DNA of 15,113 nucleotides from Synechococcales cyanobacterium PMM_0085 (GCA_949127705.1 CASBQJ010000556.1:1-15113), one strand, 5' to 3'; shown: positions 1 through 8,674, counted from the first letter of the stretch. Translations and numbers: made by a program. Notes: a model not told the origin generated them from the letters alone.

Positions 1-19
1 GGTAGGCAGATTTACGCCT

Positions 20-37
20 CAGACTACTAATAGTCTG
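20..37. repeat. Perfect 7-bp hairpin at window start
   Basis: CAGACTA and TAGTCTG form a perfect 7-bp stem around a CTAA loop. It lies just past the kinase terminator and could end a gene arriving from the left, but no T run follows on the plus strand. Confidence 0.35.
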
Positions 38-56
38 TCAAGAAAAAATTGAGGGT

Positions 57-79
57 AGTGCGAACAAGATGTTCACACT
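57..79 (-). terminator. Probable terminator hairpin of the hybrid kinase gene
   Basis: Read on the minus strand, AGTGTGAACA and TGTTCGCACT pair over 10 bp (one G-U wobble) around a TCT loop. A run of six T lies about 8 bases further on (positions 43-48). The hairpin overlaps the stop codon of the kinase gene. On the plus strand the wobble becomes a C-A mismatch, so the structure favours minus-strand transcripts. The gap before the T run makes it a non-ideal intrinsic terminator. Confidence 0.45.
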
Positions 80-1814
80 AATTCACGCGCTGGACTGGAG
101 TGGTTAGCGTCAGCACCTTGGGCAGAATTTCTTCGGGGCGCAGTGGCTTGGTCAGAAAATTGTCGGCTCCGGCAGCTAGGCAGCGATCGCCATCGTCGAG
201 GGGAGCTGCTGTGAGGGCGATAATTTTTAGCGTTTGGGTGGATGGATTTTGGCGCAAGTGCCGAATTAGCTCATAGCCGTTGCTTTCGGGAGCTTGCACA
301 TCGGCCATGACGGCAATCGGCTGCAGAATTTCGATTTGGCTGAGGGCCATCGATCCTTCCAAAATCCAGACCACTTGGTATCCTGCGGCGGTGAGCATAT
401 CGCAGATGATATTCGCCGTTTCTTCGTGGCTCTCTAATAACACAATCCGCCCTAAGGGGTGATCGGCGGGTATTTCTAGCGTTGGCAAAGAACTCGGATC
501 GATCAACACTTCGGGGCGTACCGGAAGCTGCACCGTAAACATGGAGCCAATGCCGACGGTGGACTCTACCGTAATTCGTCCGTTGTGTAGCTCTACCAGC
601 TGTTTGGTCAGCGCCAGTCCTAGTCCGGTGCCTTGATACATCCGGTGATAGGACGTGTCGAGCTGCTGAAATTTTTGGAATAGGAGCGATCGCTGATGTT
701 CGGCAATCCCAATCCCGGTGTCGATGACCTGAATCAGCACCGAATGGGGTTCAGCAAACACCCGCAGCGTCACCTTGCCACCTTCGGGCGTAAACTTGAT
801 GGCGTTGCTGAGCAAGTTCAACAAAATTTGCTTGACGCGGTGAGGGTCAGCGATCAAGCGATCGAGATTGGGTTCCACATCTAGGTGCAAAATTAGCTGG
901 ACGCCGCGCCGTGCTGCCGCGTCTTGCATGGTTTTCAAACTCTGTTTCACTAGCAGAGAAAGCGAAAACGGATTGAGCTGCAAGATGGCGCGTCCTGCCT
1001 CTAGCTGAGTCAGTTCTAGGATGTCGTTGATCATCTCCAGCAGGTGTTGGCCGCTGTCATGGATGGTCTGCAAAAAATTGCGCTGGCGATCGCTTAACTC
1101 TCCCAGTGACCAGCGCAGCAGGGTGGCAGACATGCCAATAATTGCGGTTAGTGGCGTCCGCAATTCGTGGCTCATTGAGGCCAGAAATTCACTCTTGGCA
1201 TTGCTAGCCAGTTGAGCGGCCATCATCGCCTCGCGCAGATCTTCGGTGCGCTCAATCACCTGTTGTTCCAAGCTAGGCGTTTGCAGCGGTGGATAGGGGC
1301 TACGGGGATATTTGCCGTCCATGGCGGCCACGGGATAGGCGGTTAGGGTAGCGACCAGTTGCAGGGTAAATTCGCTTTGCAAGGTGGCCGAGTTGAGTTG
1401 GGGAACGGCGTAAAACGTCTCTATTTTTTGCCTCAAGGCAGGTGCTGTCACTGAGGCATCGACTAGCTGCCGTAAGAAAGTGGCGATCGCCTCGGGGTCA
1501 AACGTCAGTTCCACCCAGCACGCATTGGTGCCGCCTACCGCATCGGCAGAGTTGGCCAGTTGCAGTAGGGTCGTTTCTGCCAATACCAGCTCTCCCGTCA
1601 GCACGGCGCTAAACGAGCTAGATACCAACACCGTAAAGTAATCTACCCCCGGTAGAGGCAGCGATGAGTCAGAAAAAACTTGGGCTTCAGTGAGGCACAG
1701 CGCATCCGCACCAACTTCCACCGTTTGCGCCAGCTTTTGCAGCGCCTCTCGCAATTGGCGAAACGTGACCAGTGAGAGCGCTTGAGATAGAGGTGGCTTG
1801 TCAGTCGTGGGCAT
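78..1814 (-). CDS. Hybrid sensor histidine kinase with C-terminal receiver domain
   Basis: This is a soluble two-component kinase of 578 residues from the ATG at 1814. A TTG at 1832 would add six residues; neither start has a clear ribosome site. Residues about 15-165 form an N-terminal sensor region I cannot assign firmly (a DICT-like fold is only a guess). A short coiled linker (about 181-210) leads into the HisKA box with phosphoacceptor His216 in SHELRTP. The HATPase domain follows: N box near Asn337, G1 DTGIGI 365-370, G2 GTGLGL 395-400. A receiver domain (about 455-575) keeps the phospho-Asp505, Thr535 and Lys556. However, its usual acidic pair reads Glu461-Ser462, so Mg2+ binding may be weakened. 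No membrane segment is visible, so a cytoplasmic signal is expected. The gene is divergent from cobN with 188 bases between start codons. The target pathway is unknown. Confidence 0.93.
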   Translation of the reverse strand: MPTTDKPPLSQALSLVTFRQLREALQKLAQTVEVGADALCLTEAQVFSDSSLPLPGVDYFTVLVSSSFSAVLTGELVLAETTLLQLANSADAVGGTNACWVELTFDPEAIATFLRQLVDASVTAPALRQKIETFYAVPQLNSATLQSEFTLQLVATLTAYPVAAMDGKYPRSPYPPLQTPSLEQQVIERTEDLREAMMAAQLASNAKSEFLASMSHELRTPLTAIIGMSATLLRWSLGELSDRQRNFLQTIHDSGQHLLEMINDILELTQLEAGRAILQLNPFSLSLLVKQSLKTMQDAAARRGVQLILHLDVEPNLDRLIADPHRVKQILLNLLSNAIKFTPEGGKVTLRVFAEPHSVLIQVIDTGIGIAEHQRSLLFQKFQQLDTSYHRMYQGTGLGLALTKQLVELHNGRITVESTVGIGSMFTVQLPVRPEVLIDPSSLPTLEIPADHPLGRIVLLESHEETANIICDMLTAAGYQVVWILEGSMALSQIEILQPIAVMADVQAPESNGYELIRHLRQNPSTQTLKIIALTAAPLDDGDRCLAAGADNFLTKPLRPEEILPKVLTLTTPVQRVN

Positions 1815-2002
1815 AGGGTTTGGTGAAGGCAAAAGAACCGACTCTGGGCAAGACGCTCACCGTTGAGCAGTGGCACTTTTGGGTAGCGAACATTACAGTT
1901 AAATCAACAGTTAACTCATCCTATCTTGCAAGTTTGCATAGCTTTCCAAGCGTAAGGATTTTATGATAGTTGGCTGAGACCCTTTCCCTTCGTGGAGACA
2001 AC
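1815..2002. promoter_or_regulatory. Divergent control region between kinase gene and cobN
   Basis: This 188-base stretch must hold promoters for both genes. A -10-like TATGAT lies at 1962-1967 for cobN, with no good -35 at standard spacing (TTGCAT at 1934-1939 is 22 bases upstream). I see no cobalamin riboswitch elements. A ribosome site GGAG at 1994-1997 precedes the ATG at 2003. Confidence 0.35.
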
Positions 2003-5000
2003 ATGCATCGTTTGGCAGCAACCCCAGGCGGCTGGAATCCGAATACTGACGGCGTTATTTTTATTGACCAGTCGCCTGCCCCCATTGTGTTTCTGACTGC
2101 TGCCGATACCGATATTCAAACGTTGGCCAAAGCATTTACCCAGATGCCCGCCGATTTCCCGGCGCTGCGCGTGGCCAATTTGCTGCAACTGCAACAGCAG
2201 CTGACAATTGACACCTACGCTGAAGACGTGTTGGAGCACGCCCAGGTCATTGTGCTGCGGCTGTTGGGTGGACGTGCCTACTGGTCTTACGGGCTAGAAG
2301 TGGTGAAGCAAACAGTAGAACAAACAGGAGCCAAGCTGTTTGTCTTGCCCGGTGACGATCGCCCTGACCCCGAACTGCTCAGCCATTCCACCGCGTCATT
2401 GGCAGATGTGAATCGACTCTGGCGTTATCTGAATGAGGGCGGCATTGCCAATACAGTTCATGCGCTTCAGTTTTTGGCACAGAGCTGCTTTGGCCAACCC
2501 TACACCCCACCGTTACCCGCTGCGGCTCCTCGGGTAGGAGTCTACGACTGGCGCGCGAGCAGACCTGGTGAGCCTGCGCCAGGTCAGACCGCTACACCAC
2601 CTGCCAAGGTTGGCATTTTGTTTTATCGTGCCCACTATCTCGCGGGCAATACCGATCCGATTGATGCGCTGTGTCAGGCATTGCGCGATCGCCACCTCCA
2701 GCCAGTCCCGGTGTTCGTCTCCTCGCTACGCGATCCGGCAGTGCAAGATGATTTGCTGGAATTGCTGCATCCCAAAGACGGCGAACCGATCCAGGTGCTG
2801 CTGAATGCCACCAGCTTTTCGTTGGCGCGGCTGGAATCGGAGTCGCTGAATTTGGAGCTGTGGGACGCGCTGAATGTCCCAGTGCTTCAGGTAATTTTGA
2901 GCGGCGGCACGCGGGAACAGTGGCAAACCGAGTCGCGGGGGCTGTCGCCGCGAGATGTGGCGATGAATGTGGCGCTACCCGAGGTGGATGGCCGGATCAT
3001 TAGCCGCGCTGTGTCATTCAAGGCTGTGCAAACCTACAACCCAGCCCTGGAAACGGATGTAGTGGGTTATGAAGCCGTGGGCGATCGCATTCACTTTGTC
3101 GCAGACTTGGCGGCGCATTGGGTACACCTGCGGCAAACCCCTGTGGGCGATCGCCGCGTCGCGCTGATTTTGGCCAACTATCCCAACCGCAATGGGCGCT
3201 TAGCCAACGGGGTTGGGCTAGACACCCCGGCCAGCTGCGTCGCCATTCTCCACGCCATGCAGCAGGCGGGCTACACGCTCACCGACATCCCGGCCACTGG
3301 CGACGAACTGATTCAGCGTCTCACGGCTGGCACCACTAACGATCCTGAAGGCCAGGGTCATCGCCCGGTATACCAATCACTGGCTGTTGCCGATTATCAG
3401 CAGCAGTTCGCGACTCTACCCGCCGCCGTGCAGCAGGGGATGGGCGATCGCTGGGGTACGGCGATTTCGGCGATCGCCTCCCAATCATCAGACGCTTCAG
3501 CCTTGGACGCTGCTTTGGACACTGCGCCCGCGTCCTTTGCCATTTCCGGCATTCAACTGGGCAACGTGTTCGTCGGCATTCAGCCTGCCCGTGGCTATGA
3601 CCTCGACCCGTCCCTCAACTACCACGCCCCCGACTTAGCCCCACCCCACGCCTACCTCGCTTTCTATTCCTGGGTGCGGCAGCAGTTTGGGGCACAGGCG
3701 ATCGTCCATGTCGGCAAGCACGGCAACCTGGAATGGCTGCCTGGCAAAAGCGTGGCGCTTTCCGACAGCTGCTATCCCGAAGTCATGCTGGGTGCCATGC
3801 CCCACCTCTACCCGTTCATCGTCAACGATCCGGGCGAAGGCTCCCAAGCCAAACGGCGCGCCCAGGCTGTAATTATCGACCACCTCACCCCGCCGATGAC
3901 CCGCGCCGAACTCTACGGTGCCCTCGACCAGTTGGAGGGGCTAATCGACGAATATTACGAAGCCCAGAGCCTTGACCCCAGCCGCATGTCGGTGATTCGC
4001 GATCGCATTCAAGCCCTGATTGTGCAAGAAAATCTGCATCTAGATTTGGCAAATCGCGGACTGAAGCGTCAGGGGTCAGCCGGCGACGAGGCAGAAATCA
4101 CCGCCCCAGTGATCCTGCCACCCGACATCACCGAACTGATCACCCGCGCTGATGGCTACCTCTGCGAACTAAAAGAATCGCAAATTCGCGATGGACTCCA
4201 CATCTTTGGCCAGTGCCCTGATGGCCGACAATTGCGCGACCTGATCGTAGCGATCGCCCGCCACCCGGCTCCCGGACGCGTGGGGTTAACGCGGGCGATC
4301 GCCCAAGCCTGGGGACTCGACTTCGATCCGCTCACCGCCGCACCGACCGAGCCGCTCACCCCTGACCAACTCAGCCACATCGCTAACGTCATTCCCGCAC
4401 CGTCCAACCTGCCCTCTAGCCTCCGCAACGCCGGAGATCTGACTACCCTCCTAGAACAGACCGCCGCTACCCTGGTAGACCAACTGATTAGCCCGCTCGA
4501 ATCGCCTGTGCAGGCCACAACCCCTGATCCTGTTTCTTTTTCTTCCCTGGACTGGATTCGCGATCGCCTCCTGCCCGACCTGCTAGCCACGCCGCAAGAA
4601 CTCACCAACCTGCTGCGGGGGCTAGCGGGAGGGTATGTGCCCAGTGGGGCATCGGGTGCGCCGACACGCGGCCGCCCGGAGGTGCTGCCCACCGGACGCA
4701 ATTTCTACTCGGTGGATATCCGCGCCATCCCCACCGAAAGCGCCTGGGATGTGGGACGCAAAGCCGCCGAGGCATTGATTGAACGCTATACCCAAGAGAA
4801 CGGCGAATATCCCAAAACGCTAGGACTCTCGATGTGGGGCACTTCTACCATGCGCACCGGGGGCGACGACTTGGCAGAGGCGCTGGCTCTACTGGGAGTG
4901 CAGCCCGTTTGGGATGGAGCCTCGCGGCGAGTGGTAGATTTTGAAGTGCTGCCGCTGTCGTTGCTGGGGCGACCTCGGGTCGATGTGACGCTGCGAATTT

Positions 5001-5905
5001 CGGGGTTCTTCCGCGATGCCTTTCCCAATCTAATTGACCTGTTTCATCAGGCGGTAACAGCTGTGTCGGAACTATCGGAAACCGCCGAGCAAAATCCGCT
5101 AGCGGCCCAAGCACAGCACGATGTCCAAACCTGGACAGCGGCTGGAGTGGCCGCAGAAGAGGCAGAAGAGCGATCGCGCTACCGCATTTTTGGCTCTAAG
5201 CCGGGAGCCTATGGAGCCGGACTTCAGGGCTTAATTGAATCACAAAACTGGACAGATGACGCCGACCTCGCCCGCGCCTATATCAACTGGAGCAGCTATG
5301 CCTACACAGGCCAAGGAGAAGGTTGCACCGCCCCCGACGCCTTTGCCCAACGGCTCAGTAACCTGCAAATTGTCTTGCAAAACCAGGACAACCGCGAACA
5401 TGACCTGCTCGATTCTGACGATTACTATCAGTTCCAAGGCGGCATGACCGCTGCCGTGCGCAGCCTCACCGGCGAAAACCCCGAGGTCTACTTCGGCGAC
5501 CACTCCCTGCCGCAAAATCCCAAAATCCGCAGCCTGCCGGAAGAAATTGCTCGGGTCTACCGCTCCCGCGTCGTTAACCCCAAGTGGATTGAAGGAGCCA
5601 TGCGCCACGGCTACAAAGGAGCCTTTGAACTAGCTGCTACCGTAGATTTTTTGTTCGCCTACGACGCCACGGCTCACTGCGTAGAAGACCACATGTATCA
5701 AGGCGTCGCCCAGGCATACGTGTTTGACCCTGACGTGCAGGCATTCATCCAACAAAAAAACCCCTGGGCGCTGCGCGACATGGCAGAACGGTTACTGGAA
5801 GCAAATCAGCGCGGTCTTTGGCAAGATGCAGATGCGGGGACACTAGACCAACTGCGGGCGATCGCCAATCAAGCCGAAGGAGAAATCGAGTCCAAACCGA
5901 GTTAG
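2003..5905 (+). CDS. cobN: Cobaltochelatase large subunit CobN
   Basis: CobN is the large, tetrapyrrole-binding subunit of the ATP-dependent cobalt chelatase, which inserts cobalt into hydrogenobyrinate a,c-diamide in the oxygen-dependent cobalamin route. The protein is 1300 residues from the ATG at 2003, which has GGAG five bases upstream. An in-frame TTG at 1970 would add 11 residues and is less likely. The family signature HVGKHGNLEW is at 569-578, followed by the conserved NDPGEG segment. MWGTSTMRTGGDD at 944-956 is typical of the CobN/ChlH/BchH superfamily. The N terminus (MHRLAATPGGW) and overall sequence fit CobN and not the magnesium chelatase subunit ChlH. In cyanobacteria the ATPase partners are thought to be shared with magnesium chelatase (ChlI/ChlD); no cobS or cobT is present here. 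The gene carries about a dozen HIP1 sites and appears intact. It converges on the next gene with only 29 bases between stops. Confidence 0.96.
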   Translation: MHRLAATPGGWNPNTDGVIFIDQSPAPIVFLTAADTDIQTLAKAFTQMPADFPALRVANLLQLQQQLTIDTYAEDVLEHAQVIVLRLLGGRAYWSYGLEVVKQTVEQTGAKLFVLPGDDRPDPELLSHSTASLADVNRLWRYLNEGGIANTVHALQFLAQSCFGQPYTPPLPAAAPRVGVYDWRASRPGEPAPGQTATPPAKVGILFYRAHYLAGNTDPIDALCQALRDRHLQPVPVFVSSLRDPAVQDDLLELLHPKDGEPIQVLLNATSFSLARLESESLNLELWDALNVPVLQVILSGGTREQWQTESRGLSPRDVAMNVALPEVDGRIISRAVSFKAVQTYNPALETDVVGYEAVGDRIHFVADLAAHWVHLRQTPVGDRRVALILANYPNRNGRLANGVGLDTPASCVAILHAMQQAGYTLTDIPATGDELIQRLTAGTTNDPEGQGHRPVYQSLAVADYQQQFATLPAAVQQGMGDRWGTAISAIASQSSDASALDAALDTAPASFAISGIQLGNVFVGIQPARGYDLDPSLNYHAPDLAPPHAYLAFYSWVRQQFGAQAIVHVGKHGNLEWLPGKSVALSDSCYPEVMLGAMPHLYPFIVNDPGEGSQAKRRAQAVIIDHLTPPMTRAELYGALDQLEGLIDEYYEAQSLDPSRMSVIRDRIQALIVQENLHLDLANRGLKRQGSAGDEAEITAPVILPPDITELITRADGYLCELKESQIRDGLHIFGQCPDGRQLRDLIVAIARHPAPGRVGLTRAIAQAWGLDFDPLTAAPTEPLTPDQLSHIANVIPAPSNLPSSLRNAGDLTTLLEQTAATLVDQLISPLESPVQATTPDPVSFSSLDWIRDRLLPDLLATPQELTNLLRGLAGGYVPSGASGAPTRGRPEVLPTGRNFYSVDIRAIPTESAWDVGRKAAEALIERYTQENGEYPKTLGLSMWGTSTMRTGGDDLAEALALLGVQPVWDGASRRVVDFEVLPLSLLGRPRVDVTLRISGFFRDAFPNLIDLFHQAVTAVSELSETAEQNPLAAQAQHDVQTWTAAGVAAEEAEERSRYRIFGSKPGAYGAGLQGLIESQNWTDDADLARAYINWSSYAYTGQGEGCTAPDAFAQRLSNLQIVLQNQDNREHDLLDSDDYYQFQGGMTAAVRSLTGENPEVYFGDHSLPQNPKIRSLPEEIARVYRSRVVNPKWIEGAMRHGYKGAFELAATVDFLFAYDATAHCVEDHMYQGVAQAYVFDPDVQAFIQQKNPWALRDMAERLLEANQRGLWQDADAGTLDQLRAIANQAEGEIESKPS

Positions 5906-5940
5906 TAGACCTCTGGGTAGACCTCTGGGTAGACCTATTG
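5905..5940. repeat. Three tandem 12-base repeats over the cobN stop
   Basis: GTAGACCTCTGG occurs at 5905-5916 and 5917-5928, and a third copy with two changes (GTAGACCTATTG) lies at 5929-5940. The first copy begins at the last base of the cobN stop codon. The third overlaps the stop codon of the convergent membrane-protein gene. Confidence 0.85.
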
Positions 5941-6423
5941 CGTGGTGTGGGCGATCGCCCGCTGCATTGCCCACACCACGCCCAAGCTCAGCGCCCCGCT
6001 AAATAGCCCAAAGCCAAGCTGAGCCTGCCCCGTCAGGCTACAGGCAATTGCGAGCACCGCCAGCCCCACAGCCAGCCCGTTGACGAGCGCCAACATCCGT
6101 TGCACCGTCACCGTCGCATCTGTTAACTTTTGCAATGCCTTGCCATCGTCTAGCAGCGGCAAAGACGATTCCACCAAATGCTGAAGCGATTGATAGGTGA
6201 CTAAATCGAGCTGATAATAGGTGCCCAACTGCGAATCGCGCAAATCGGCAACCGAATGTAGCCCAAACTTTTTGGCATGGGCGATCGCCTGTCGAATCTG
6301 AGCCTTCGTCGCCATGGGGCGCAATGCCTCAAACACCGACTCCCGGTACACCCCCGACTTACCCATCTCCAACACTTGCTGGCTCAACTCCGCCACCGAC
6401 AACCTGCGGGCGATCGCACTCAT
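5935..6423 (-). CDS. Small membrane protein of unknown function
   Basis: The product is 162 residues. The ATG at 6423 is chosen because GGAG lies six bases upstream. Longer in-frame starts, up to a GTG at 6519, lack such a site. I do not recognise the family. The N-terminal 105 residues are soluble and mostly helical, with a basic region (MATKAQIRQAIAHAKKFG, about 37-54) that could be a small helical bundle. Two hydrophobic segments follow at about 109-130 and 134-155, giving a hairpin-type membrane anchor, and the C terminus ends in HTTQ. No catalytic motif is visible. The gene converges with cobN and lies downstream of sir on the same strand, but the 141-base gap and repeat between them argue against a tight operon. 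The composition and HIP1 sites match the neighbours. Confidence 0.8.
   Translation of the reverse strand: MSAIARRLSVAELSQQVLEMGKSGVYRESVFEALRPMATKAQIRQAIAHAKKFGLHSVADLRDSQLGTYYQLDLVTYQSLQHLVESSLPLLDDGKALQKLTDATVTVQRMLALVNGLAVGLAVLAIACSLTGQAQLGFGLFSGALSLGVVWAMQRAIAHTTQ
5940..5981. terminator. 13-bp perfect inverted repeat between convergent genes
   Basis: GCGTGGTGTGGGC (5940-5952) and GCCCACACCACGC (5969-5981) pair perfectly around a 16-base loop that contains a HIP1 octamer. It lies in the last codons of the minus-strand gene and just past cobN, where it could end cobN transcription. It has no T run, so it may be a stabilising or Rho-assisted structure and not a classical terminator. Confidence 0.5.
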
Positions 6424-6556
6424 ACGCGGCTCCGTAGAGAAGGCGTCCATAGTAATTATGTACCAGAAACGCAGAAATCCCATAGCTTTTGTGAAACAGT
6501 AGAGTCGTCCCTCGTTCACCCAAGCTACAGGATTTTACTTATCTCAAACTCCCTAA

Positions 6557-6577
6557 TTCATCCCTCATCCCTCATCC
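6557..6577. repeat. Heptanucleotide tandem repeat over the sir stop codon
   Basis: Three adjacent 7-base units TTCATCC, CTCATCC, CTCATCC occur here (GGATGAG on the minus strand). The sir stop codon at 6565-6567 lies inside the array, and the last residues of Sir (Asp-Glu-Gly) are encoded by it. This matches the short tandemly repeated heptamers common in cyanobacterial intergenic DNA. Confidence 0.8.
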
Positions 6578-8481
6578 TTCAGCTTGCCAACGTACTCTTC
6601 AATCGCCCTCGTCGCCAGCTCCGACATCGGAATTCCCTGAGTGGTGGCGATCGCCTTCAGTTCGGTGTAGACCTCATCACGCACGCCAATCCGACGGCGA
6701 ATTCGGCCATTGGCCGTCGCAATTTTAGAACTATATTGAGCCGAAAACTGCCGCAGCTGATCAAAGCCAATCCGGTGACAGAAATCGCCAAAGCTCTCAT
6801 GGCGCTGGCGTTGTTGCTTAAACATGACCAACAGCGGCTCCAGCGTCACCTCCAAATCATGGATGCTCATTTTTTCCATATAGACCTGCGCCAGCCGCGT
6901 CTGATGCGGATCGGCACCTAGCCACAGCTGATAGGCTTCAAACGATTGCCCCACAAAACCTAGCTCCGCCAGGTAAGGGCGCGCACAGCCGTTGGGGCAA
7001 CCCGTCATCCGAATCACAAAATGCTCGTCTTTGAGACCGACTTGGTCGAGCAAATTGCGGATGCGTTGCAGGACACCGGGTAGCGCTCGCTCAGATTCTG
7101 TAATGGCTAGCCCGCAGGTTGGCATCGCCGGACAGGCCATGGAGTAGCGCACCAGCGTGTCAATATCGGTTTCCGATTTAATTCCACAGCGGGTCAAAAT
7201 AGCCTGAATGGCAGGCTGATGCGCCGGGTCAATGTCGTAGAGCAGGATGTTTTGGTGGGGGGTGACCCGCATCGGCAACGCAAATTTTTGCTCGATTTCG
7301 CGCAGCGCGGTTTTGAGCTGCAAGGCTCCGTCGTCTTTGACGCGACCGTTTTCAACTGAAATGCCTAAGAACACATTGCCGTCGCCTTGCTCATGCCAGC
7401 CCAAAAAGTCTAGGTATTTGAACGCGGGCAGGGGCTGAAGGGGCTGAATCGGTTTACCAAAATATTCTTCGACTTTAGTGCGGAATTTTTCCACGCCCCA
7501 ATCGTTGATTAGGTACTTCATGCGGGCATGTCGCCTGTCGGCGCGATCGCCATAATCTCGCTGAGTTGCCACGATCGCCTTGATCAGATCATAGACATCC
7601 GCTTGATCGACATAGCCAATCGGATCAGCGGCACGGGCAAACGTTTCTTCTTTATTGTGAGTCCGCCCCAATCCACCGCCAGCATAAAGGTTGAAGCCTT
7701 GTAGCTCGCCCTTTTTGTTAGTCAGCACCACCAGGCTGACGTCTTGGGAAAACAGGTCAACCGAATTATCGCCCGGTACTGTCACCGCACACTTAAATTT
7801 ACGGGGCATGTACTGCATCCCATAAATGGGCTCTTCCCCGTCATGAAAAATAGTGCGGTTGCCATTGCGCTGTCGCGCTGCCACCACATCAGGATGTTCC
7901 TCTGCCGAAATGGCTTTTTCTCCGTCTAGCCAGATTTCGTAGTAGGCACCCGTCTGGGGCGTCAGCAAATCGGCAATATTGTTGGCATATTCCCAGGCCA
8001 AATCATACTCAGGGCGATGCTTATAAGGAGCCGGGGGAGCCATGACGTTGCGGTTCAAGTCGCCGCAGGCTCCTAGGGTCGATCCCAGATGATGCACAAT
8101 CGCCGCAATTACGGTCTTCAGGTTTTTCTTCAGGACGCCGTGCAGCTGAAACCCTTGCCGAGTGGTGGCTCGGATGGTGCCGTTACCATACTCATCCGCT
8201 AATTGATCCAGCGCTAAGTACAGCTCGGGCGGAATAAATCCACCCGGATTCCGCGTCCGCAGCATCATCTGATAGTCTTTTTCTTGCCCCTTAACCCGGT
8301 TGTCACGGTTGTCTTGCTGGTAAGAACCGTGAAACTTGAGGAGTTGAATCGCATCTTCACTGAAGTGGGTCGTGTCTTGCAGTAGCTCGGTGGCGACTGG
8401 CTCCCGCAGACCATGACTCCGTTGTTTGATTCCTTCTACTTTAGAGACTTTGGCTGTGGCAGAGATGGAGGTAGGCAACAT
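6565..8481 (-). CDS. sir: Ferredoxin-dependent sulfite reductase
   Basis: Sir reduces sulfite to sulfide with six electrons from ferredoxin in assimilatory sulfur metabolism, using siroheme coupled to a 4Fe-4S cluster in the cytoplasm. The protein has 638 residues from the ATG at 8481. The cluster ligands are visible as Cys450 and Cys456 (CPAMPTC) and Cys495 and Cys499 (GCPNGC). Both substrate half-domains are complete, including the Arg-rich MLRTRNPGG (73-81) and ATTRQG (105-110). The [15 protein letters not shown] segment (48-62) is typical of sulfite rather than nitrite reductases. Residues about 593-638 form an extra tail resembling a ribbon-helix-helix DNA-binding motif. The start has only a weak ribosome site. 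Upstream, 806 bases separate it from the divergent glycosyltransferase gene. The 3' end runs into a heptamer repeat. Confidence 0.96.
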   Translation of the reverse strand: MLPTSISATAKVSKVEGIKQRSHGLREPVATELLQDTTHFSEDAIQLLKFHGSYQQDNRDNRVKGQEKDYQMMLRTRNPGGFIPPELYLALDQLADEYGNGTIRATTRQGFQLHGVLKKNLKTVIAAIVHHLGSTLGACGDLNRNVMAPPAPYKHRPEYDLAWEYANNIADLLTPQTGAYYEIWLDGEKAISAEEHPDVVAARQRNGNRTIFHDGEEPIYGMQYMPRKFKCAVTVPGDNSVDLFSQDVSLVVLTNKKGELQGFNLYAGGGLGRTHNKEETFARAADPIGYVDQADVYDLIKAIVATQRDYGDRADRRHARMKYLINDWGVEKFRTKVEEYFGKPIQPLQPLPAFKYLDFLGWHEQGDGNVFLGISVENGRVKDDGALQLKTALREIEQKFALPMRVTPHQNILLYDIDPAHQPAIQAILTRCGIKSETDIDTLVRYSMACPAMPTCGLAITESERALPGVLQRIRNLLDQVGLKDEHFVIRMTGCPNGCARPYLAELGFVGQSFEAYQLWLGADPHQTRLAQVYMEKMSIHDLEVTLEPLLVMFKQQRQRHESFGDFCHRIGFDQLRQFSAQYSSKIATANGRIRRRIGVRDEVYTELKAIATTQGIPMSELATRAIEEYVGKLKDEG

Positions 8482-8588
8482 GGCGGATGGAAAATGAAGT
8501 AAAACGGATTCGGCTTAGCGTTTTTCCCGGTATTCCGATAGGAAATAGGGAATATGAATATCCTAAATTCTATCATCTCACCTTCTAA

Positions 8589-8674
8589 CCAGGACGGCCT
8601 GAGGCGTTAGGAAAAATTTCGGATTGCTAGGCGATACGCGCTCTGCGCAGGCAAGCCAACGCCTCCACTCCTGG
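8589..8674. repeat. 86-base fold-back element upstream of sir
   Basis: Nested inverted repeats: CCAGGA (8589-8594) pairs with TCCTGG (8669-8674), GAGGCGTT (8601-8608) with AACGCCTC (8658-8665), TTGC (8624-8627) with GCAA (8651-8654), and GCGC with GCGC around TCT (8638-8648). The shape and GC-rich core resemble small dispersed palindromic repeats of cyanobacteria. Confidence 0.55.

Noticed and set aside
1833..2002. Cobalamin riboswitch upstream of cobN
   Set aside because: The conserved B12-box words are absent and the leader after the -10-like element is only about 30 bases.
4156..4701. 181-codon open frame on the minus strand inside cobN
   Set aside because: It is fully antisense to conserved cobN, has a low-complexity Ser/Arg/Gly-rich translation, and no ribosome site; it is a by-product of GC-rich codon use.
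5240..5608. 122-codon minus-strand frame inside cobN
   Set aside because: Antisense shadow of the conserved CobN C-terminal region.
2003..5905. Magnesium chelatase subunit ChlH instead of CobN
   Set aside because: The N terminus and internal blocks differ from ChlH, and the sequence fits the CobN branch of the shared superfamily.
6277..6921. 214-codon plus-strand frame spanning the start of the membrane-protein gene and the end of sir
   Set aside because: It is antisense to two supported genes, with an Arg/His-rich translation and no recognisable family.
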